This document shows, one piece after another, positions 37,301-46,300 of a DNA stretch of 64,000 nucleotides; the stretch's first letter is position 1; every line of letters begins with the position of its first letter. Source of the DNA: Ischnura elegans (lineage: Eukaryota > Arthropoda > Insecta > Odonata > Coenagrionidae); the NCBI RefSeq assembly GCF_921293095.1, contig NC_060258.1, positions 9,004,607 to 9,068,606 of the forward strand. The letters are read 5' to 3'. The notes below the pieces were generated by a model that was not told where the DNA came from, ran no database searches, and saw only the letters and a program-made list of their open reading frames with translations. The translations under genes were made by a program, and so were the position numbers.

Positions 37301-40300
37301 CTCTGTCAGCATAAAGCCTGTTGCATTTTACATCACATATTTTTCCTGCAGAACTAAATGTCCTTCACTGAACACAGGGGATGGCAGTATGGCAAGAAAC
37401 CTCTTCGCTAATACTTTCAGCCTTGGGTAGGAGATACAAGTCTTCCAGTATTTCCCAGGGAAGGAATTTGGTGGTGAATTCATCTCTGATAAATAAGCTT
37501 CCACTTCAGCTTCAACAATGTTTGCTATGGTGACTTTGGGTACTTTTCCAAATGCATCACTGTATCTTGACCATATACCTGTCACAGGCTCCTTAGTCTG
37601 CATTTGCTCCTTCGGAAGATAATAGGGATTTCCAAGTAGCACTTTTTGATCTTGATTCGAGTTGAAAATTACTTACGAGGGTGGAGTCGAGTATGATAAT
37701 TTCTGAACCAGGCATTAATACAGCAATGCATACTACAATATATTCTACTCCAATTTTCTATGATGAATGTCTAGCGTATTGTAAGAAGGAAAATATAATG
37801 AGGATCGTTGATGGTTATTGTCAGAAGTAGGAGACAAATGAAAACTAATGTCTCTTCAACAGTTCCATAGGGAAAATTGAAATTAATTAACCCCAAGTAA
37901 TATGTCAACCATATATATGTATCCAAACTACAAGGGAGAGCCCTGAGTATAGTAATTTTCACAGCTATAATAAAGATTACATACTACATCTATGAATCAT
38001 GCAATATTTGGCCCTTTTTGGCCAAATTCTCAAGCAGAAAAACCAATTATTCTATATGCTCAGCCAGCAGGTTTTGACGTATCCATGTTACAGTATTGCT
38101 GCTGCAGAAAATTGCCATTTGCTACACACTTGTGTGACTGAGCAAGTACTTTCCTACCAAAATTGCAAGATTTCGGAGACTTTGGAATTTTTATTAAAAA
38201 TTATATCAACGATTTTTTTGTATCTTGAATCTTCATGGAATTCAAGTGGACGAAGCAAACAAACTATAGAACTAAACTTTAGTTTTGTAGAGCCAAAAAA
38301 ATTCTATACTTCTCACGTCATTAAATCAACCTTAAAATCTCTTGCTTTTTTAAGTTCAAGAAAGAAACTAAACGCTACAAATGAATACCACATCGGACGG
38401 ACGCAGTAATAAAAAAAGGCTAAAAGAGCCTTGTGGTGTCAACACTCCCCCTTCCGCGCGACTCACCTCGGCGAAGGTGGAAAGGGAAAAAGGGTATCGA
38501 TCGTTGCCTTTCACGAAAACAGTTCATTTTTCTCTCTCTTAAGCATGCTGACTTAATCTCTTCACTTTACTTCAATACCCGAGCCATATTTCTTATGCGT
38601 GGGATGGTTACGAAAAATATCCAATCATTAGTATTTTCACTCGAGTAATGCGCTAAATGGTCCAGTCGATCTATACATAATCCTTTTTAACATCCTCAAT
38701 TATGTGTTTTAAGTCAATGAAGACGATTATTCATGCTTTAAATGACGATTTTCAAGGCTAATGTTTTAAAAAACTTGAAAAATCGGCCTCAGTTACCGAG
38801 CCTCAGAGTTCCGCGGCGTGTAGCTCAGCCTTGACGCGCGATTGAGAAATCGCTCTTATTTCCTTCGTCACAAACTTTTTTCCAAGATTTCTAATTAGTA
38901 CACTTTATAAATCTCTACTTTATATTGTGATTCAAATTTTCCGAGTTATATTTTTCGTAAACGAAAGATAATGTCTACATTTATGTCAAATTTCACGTGA
39001 AAAACGGGTCGGCCATTTTGCGTTGTAAAAGCAGACAGATGAGAGCCAAAATCCTCAAAAGTCATTGAAAGTACAGGCAAAGCACCAGGTCAAAGGAATA
39101 TTGCGTTTTTTATTCCATAAAACTCATACCAACGCAAAACCACCTGGATAAATTCAAAGATTTTTGAGGAAAAACGATAACTCGCGTGGCATTGAAATAT
39201 TGGTCATGTTTGGGCCACTGTATCTCACTAAAGGGTCGTATTTATGTAAAATGGCATGTAAATCTATATCTGGTAATGATTTATCAGTATTTACGCTAAT
39301 TTTCATATCTCTATCCCCAAATAGGTCATTTTGGACTTTATTCCAGCTTTTTCCGATTTCGGAACAGTATGCGCCGGGTAGGAAGACGATCGGCCGCCGC
39401 GGCTGGCGTAAAGGTATTCGGCGCCCACGTCGTCACGTGTATTCGGCAAGCTGAAACTACCAGGCCAAGGCATTAGAAGGACCTATATAAGGGCCATGAG
39501 AATGACTTATCGGCTTTAAAAACTGTATTATTACATGAGTTTCATGATAGCGCTTCCTGTCGGCAGATTGCTGGACTTACTAGCCTCGAAAGCACTGTAA
39601 CCTTAACTACTCGACTCGACATTCGTAATGCGACTCGAAACGCTCGAGTCGAGTACTAACTACTCGATCGACTTGAATTTTTGAGTACTCGCACATCCCA
39701 AGAAGATATGTGTTTTGTTATTACGATTACGTGGCGCGAAAATTCTAATGACTGTTGGAAATGCGGTCGTTTATTTTGTTGTTTGAAGTACTACTGGAAT
39801 CGGAATCGATTTTTCGCCTTGGCAAGTACTCGTTTTCGATTCCGGTTCTTGGCCGAGAATCGAGGAATCGAACCGACCCATCACTAGTATTTTCATAAAA
39901 TGTAGCAACTAAGAAAAAAAAACAATACAAAGATATTTTTTTGCATATCCATAAGTAGTTTTTTTAAATTGATGAGGTTAAACTGGTTAATATTGACAAA
40001 ATATTTTTACGTTTACTGAAATATAAATCTAATATAGTAAAACCTCTTTACATTGTGACAGAGGGAACCAAAATTTGGGCAATTTGATGTATGGAGGTTC
40101 ACAATAGATAGGTTTCAGTGATAGGCACCATTTTTTCATATCATTCGGAAATGAAAAGCACTACTGTCTATTAAACCATTATATTTATGTGTTTAAACAA
40201 ACAGGCATGCATTAGTGAACAGAGAGGTTTACGATAATCTTAAGCTACTCGTAGTATGGAAATCATTTTCCTCTTGTAGGCTCTGGTAGGAAAGGGTTAT

Positions 40301-43300
40301 ATTTTTTTCCTTTTGTGCTGTCCCTGAACGACTTGTCTGTAATAACATATTCTCTCTCTCTCTCGTACTCATCCAGGGACATTCCGGTGGACATGAAGTA
40401 CATTGCCGACCCCAGCATGCACTCAATGCCTGCGGTCACGCTCTCGCCGAATCAGAAGTGGCTTGCGTGTCAGAGCATGGACAACAAGATCGTCATCTTC
40501 TCAGCCCTCAACCGCTTCAAGATGAACCGCAAGAAGACCTTCTCGGGACACATGGTCGCCGGATACGCCTGCACGCTCGACTTCTCTCCGGATATGAGGT
40601 TTGTGCACTACTTGCGACCCCAACGTCTACTGCTCCCCGCAATGTAGGGAACGCCAATTACAGTAGATTCCGGTTAATTAGGACATATCGGGACTTGTGC
40701 ACTTTGCCCCAATTAAGCGGCTGCCCCAATTAGGCGAGCTATCCTGTATATTGGCATAAAAAAATGTTGAAATGATAGAAAGAAGACTAAAGAATGTTTA
40801 TAATGCAACATAAGTTTTATAAACTATTAATTTAATTAATAAATCAGCGAGTTTAGTTAATTTATTATCATTTTTAATAATTATAACAATTTAATTAAAA
40901 TATTTTTCACAGTCTTGGGCGATGCTGAATGAATGTCTTTTACCAAGTCCTATTAAAGAAAAGTCCTATCCTCTTGCGGATGGTATAACAACAAGAGCTT
41001 TCAAAATAGGGCAGGAATAGGAACACTTGTGAAAAATAAGAGTAAATCAAAGGAGGAAAATATAAAAAATATAGTACTCTGAAAACAAAATATTTTAATT
41101 TCGTCGCGAGTATAGAGTCAATGTCGCCGACTCATGGCCCAATAAAGCGGCATGCTGTCCCAATTAAGCGGAGAATACTCTGGGATATTCCTCTATTGGG
41201 TTCTGTTCTTCAAGATCTGCCCCAATTAAGCCGTTGCCCTGAGTAACCGGTTGACCCATTAAACGGAATCTATTGTACATACTTTAGCAGTCTGTTTCCC
41301 AGGCAATACTCTGCACAGGAGAACGCGTATCTTTCACTTGTTATTCAAAAAAGACGTGCGGAATTTGGATGATATTACGTGCAATATCGTTGCTTAATCC
41401 ATTTAGTGCTATCCTTCTTCCTGAGGTACAGTCGAAAAATGTGGAGGGCATTTTAATGAAATGTAGCAACTAGGAAAAATAAACATTACATGTATAGTTA
41501 ATTTTTTAGATATCTTTAAGCAGTTTTTCTAATTAGTGAGATTAAATTGGACAATAATCACAACACTTTTATACGTTTACTGATATATACAGTGGAACCT
41601 CGTTAAAGCGAGTACGGGCTATAGCGACACCCCCACTATTACGAGAGATAGCCGATGCACCGTCAATTGACCCTATAATAAGCGTGTTAAAAAATATCTT
41701 TTATGTTCTTAATGGAAAATTTGTCCAAGAACAATAAATATTATTATTATTATATTGTTGCGCTCTCCGAACATTATTAGACAGCTCCAACTAACATTCG
41801 AGTGGCTTTTTCTCAGAAATGGTAAATGTTAGAGATAAAAGGTGTAATGGCAATTTTGTAGATAATCTCCTGATGTACAATTTTGGTATGAGTAATTTTT
41901 ATTGTAATACATTCTAACTGTTTGGCCAAAAATGCAAAAAAACCCATTTTTGTGACCTTTAACCGTGAATAAAATTTTTTGCACACACGGGATTGATGGG
42001 GACTTTTGAGGATTTTGTCAGAGTGGTATTCCAAGCGTTCCTGTAAAATTTTCAGCTTGTTGGGAATTATTCAAGGGCCAATATCTACAGTGGAACCTCG
42101 TTAAAGCGAGTACGGGCTATAGCGACACCCCCGCTATTACGAGAGATAGCCGATGCACTGTCAATTGACCCTATAATAAGCGTGTTAAAAAATTCGTTTT
42201 TACGAGACCCTTTCGGCGTTGGCTCTTGCCAAAGCGAGGGTTTCACCGCCGGAAGACTTTCATCAAGACTCCTTAACCTCTGTCATTGCTAGCGATCTGT
42301 TAGAAATGAAGTTAATGGAGTGCTCAGTCTCAAATTTATGTGGTAAACTGTCGTTCGATAAATATAATGATTGACGAAACAATGCTTTGCATGATTTTTA
42401 TTTGGTGTGGCGCTTATAAATTGTTGGAAGAAGTAGTCGTTGTTTGAGTAAGGAAATTTAGTGATGCAAAAAAACATCGCCTTTTGTCTGGATTTATGCT
42501 TACGTTTATCGGATAGATGTTTATCTGTCGCCGCACCACTCCTGTTCTTGTATATCTGTTCGCAACAGGTATATTGGCTATTATTTGCTCCACCTCCGGT
42601 AAAGCGACAATTCGCTATAGCGAGTGTTTATTAGTGCACCGTGGGGTGTCGTTATATCGAGGTTGCACTGTAAGTTTTTTTTAAATTTCCATGTCCTCAA
42701 ATTTAACAACAGTAACGTAAAAGCCGATATATCGGCGTGCCGCACTAAAAGGGATAAAGAGTACATGTTGCACATGAATTAAGTAACACTATCAGAAGGA
42801 AGAATACGGTTAGAAAGAAGCACTTTAATTTATTATTTTTACTGAAACCTCTTTGTTGGTGTGTTCATTGAGAAATAACCCAAGACGTGTCCACTCGAAT
42901 CATTCCTTTATTAGGTAGGTCCGAAAACAACTGAGATGAGAACCGATCGTAGAGATGGGTGTGGTCCCCTAAACTTTGGTTGAAGAGTATTTTTTTATGA
43001 ATAGGGCGCCAGGTGCATACATTGGATGCACCACCACGTTAAGGTACAAGATCACACTGACTGTCGGCAAGTTGGATTTAAGCAGACTCACGAATAATTT
43101 ACTTATAAATTTATCCCTTAACCAGTGACGTGAAATATTTGTTGCACTACCAGTGACGTGCGGTCTTGGAGACCGCAATAAATCAAAAATTCATAAAATG
43201 TTGCAACGCTATCGTTATTGTTTTGTTCAATTTTTGTTTGAATGCTTAACTATTCTTAAACTTATATTAATATTTTTACACCCCCAATACGAACCAATTT

Positions 43301-46300
43301 GTCAAAAAAAATTGTGATTTGAAGCAGAATCAAAAAACTGATGCCAAAAACACTTGAGTTATAATTATTATATTTATGTAACAATATTTCGCCAGATTCA
43401 AAAAAGGCCTTAAATGTTTAAGTTGGAAGGCTAAGTAGTAAGTAGCTATGAAATGTATCCTGCTTATTCCTTTTCTTGATGCATTCTTAGTAAGTGACGT
43501 ACGGTCTCACAGACTGCTAATCGAATTGAAATTCAAATTTACAAAATTTAATAAAAGGAACATTAATTTTTAAGAGTGGGATGTCCTTGTTATGCAAAAA
43601 TATGAAGCTAACGAGAATTATAGATATTTTGAAAATATTCATAATTTTAGAAATGCAGAGGTCTCTCAGACCGCACGTCACCGGTTAAGGGTTAATATAT
43701 TAATTTTACTGAAAGTTCTTTGTTGGTGTCTTCATTGAGAAATAACCCAAGACGTGTCCATTCGAATCATTCCTTTATTAGGGAGGTCCGAAAACAACTG
43801 AGATGAGAACCGATGGTAGAGATGGGTGTGGTCCCCTAAACTTTGCTTGAAGAGTATTTTTTTATGAATAGGGCGCCAGGGGCATACACAGGATGCACCA
43901 CCAAGTTAAGGTACATCACACTGACTTTCGGCAAGTTGGATTTAAACAGACTCACGAATAATTTACTTATAAATTTAATAACACTTCAGAGTCATTTGGA
44001 TATTAACAAAATTATTGGCACCATTCCAAAATTTGCCGTCTTTTAGGTTGGTTTCCTCTAATGTATCCCACAAAGGTCACGCTCTCCAAACATTATTATC
44101 TTAAATTACTTGTACGATTGTGAAACAAATGAAATAAAATATGGCACCTGTCCATGGATGCCCACTCACAAAAAAATATTGGGGGGGGGCCAAAACCGGG
44201 GATCTTGCCATGGGAAATTTTATATGTAGTGGAGTTTTAAGTTTTTTTAAGCATTTTAGAAGAGTCATATGATCAACATTGGAACCCTGATAACTTTAAT
44301 CTCGATATGTGGACACTCCGGGGAAAATCGACAAGCCTGACACATTTTTTCCTCACACCCATAATGAATTTTTGAGGGGGCTCGGGCCCTCTCAGGCCCC
44401 ATGGAGTCGGCGCCACTGACGGAGGGGACGAAAGAGTCTATTGGGGCTCAGTACAGCAGTCATTCCAAGGAGAGAGAACTCCACCATCTTCAAAGGGCTA
44501 GAGGGTTGGGGAGAAATTGTGTCACGAAATTTTAACTAACACTAAGTCTAAGTTTCCGCTGTGGGTACCAAGTGAAACTTTCTCCATGTGCTTAAGTTGA
44601 CATTCCACTTATAATTTAATAAAAGCAATTTCTTAGGAAAAAATATGATGAAAAGTGAGCATTTCGCATTTCATAAAATTTAATTCTGCATGATGGTTCT
44701 ATTTTCCATTATTTAGTGTATTTTTTCCGTGAAACTGCGCTGAAATCTAAAATAAAACAAGAGTTTAAAATAGCCTTTTCAAATAACCCTATCAAAAAAG
44801 AATCAAGTTCTCTTTTATCTGCTACCACCTTTATTTTATACTGGAGACCTTGACACACACTACTCATTACACGCAGTCAACTTGACTGTCAGCGTCTCCT
44901 TGGGTTTCTCACGCTGTTCTGTCCCTACAATAGTTGCCAACTGATTCTCTGATTGGATGATTGGTACAAATTAGCAGCCCAAACTGCGATAGGTGTGGGA
45001 ATTTGGATAAGTGGACGTAAAGGTAAAAAAAAAGATTCATTTGGAAGGAAAAATCTGAAAACTTTAAAAAGTCGATTAGTTTTCGAGATGTATCGACTTG
45101 AATTAACGTGGGAGCCTTATGGGACTAAAACTTTTTCGATTTTATTCTGTATTTATAAATGTCTCAGGAACATGATGTTCCCTGGTCGAAAACTAGATTT
45201 TTTGGTGTGGTTGTCATTGCGGTAAATTGGTATTTAGTATTTTTTTATGATTTTTTTTAAAGTGCCCAATGCTTTTCTTATGGGACTAACTTTGGCATTT
45301 TTTTGACCAACTTGGAATGACAGTAGGACAAATTCCTTGAAACCCAAGATACTAGATTTTTTGCTTGGTTTTTTGGCTATCTTGGAATTTTCATTCGTCG
45401 AAACAATTCCGAGGAATAAATGATTTCGATTTTACATTGTTGAGATGGGCGAATTTTCAATCTCGGATTTCGGCCTTGAGACTTTGGCAGGTGTAAGTTT
45501 GTTGTTTTTAATGTTTCGCCTGCAGTCCAGCAGGCATCTTTAGGTCAAAGTGCTGATTATCTGGGTGGTCCATCTCATATTTGAGAATCCAGACAAGCTG
45601 TTGGCTGTATTTGGAGGTAGAGAGCTCCTAGGATATCAAGAAATTCCCTGAGGAAACCACATTGACAAATCATTGGTATTTCCGGGAATTGACTCATTTT
45701 TCTAATTATATTTTTGGTGTTAAGCTATCAAAATGTTGTTAGTAATATATTTTATGCATTCATGTTCATGTAAAATGCCTTTATTTTTATTTAAAAATTA
45801 TTTAAAATTTTATTTATATATGCCTAATTTTATTTAATATTTTCTTTGAAGATTATTGTAATAGTTAATATAACAGTGTGTTTATGACTTATTTTTACAT
45901 TTTTTTTTTGGTATATCTTTAGTAAAGTGTTATTGTAATAAGTTTTTTGAAATTTTTTCCCATGGGTTATTGTGAAAGTGTAAAATAAATTAATAAATAA
46001 ATACAGTAAAACCCCTTTACATTGTATTGGAAGGGACCAAAATTTGGGCAATTTGATGAATGGAGGTTCACTTTAGAGAGAGGTTTTAGTGATAGGCACC
46101 ATTTTCTCATATCCTTTGGAGTTGAAAGGTACTGCTGTATTTTAAACCATTATATTTATGCATTTATATAAACATGTGAGCATTATCGCATGATTTTTGT
46201 CATGATTTGAGAGAAAACGATGTGATCTCTTGTATGATCTTAGGTTTTCCCGGCGTATCAGTTGCAGAAAAGTTTCTCGGGTTTTCCACCGGTTGATGTC

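Noticed and set aside
44953-45225. 90-codon + strand frame
   Set aside because: No family resemblance, no splice context, AT-rich codon use like the surrounding intron.
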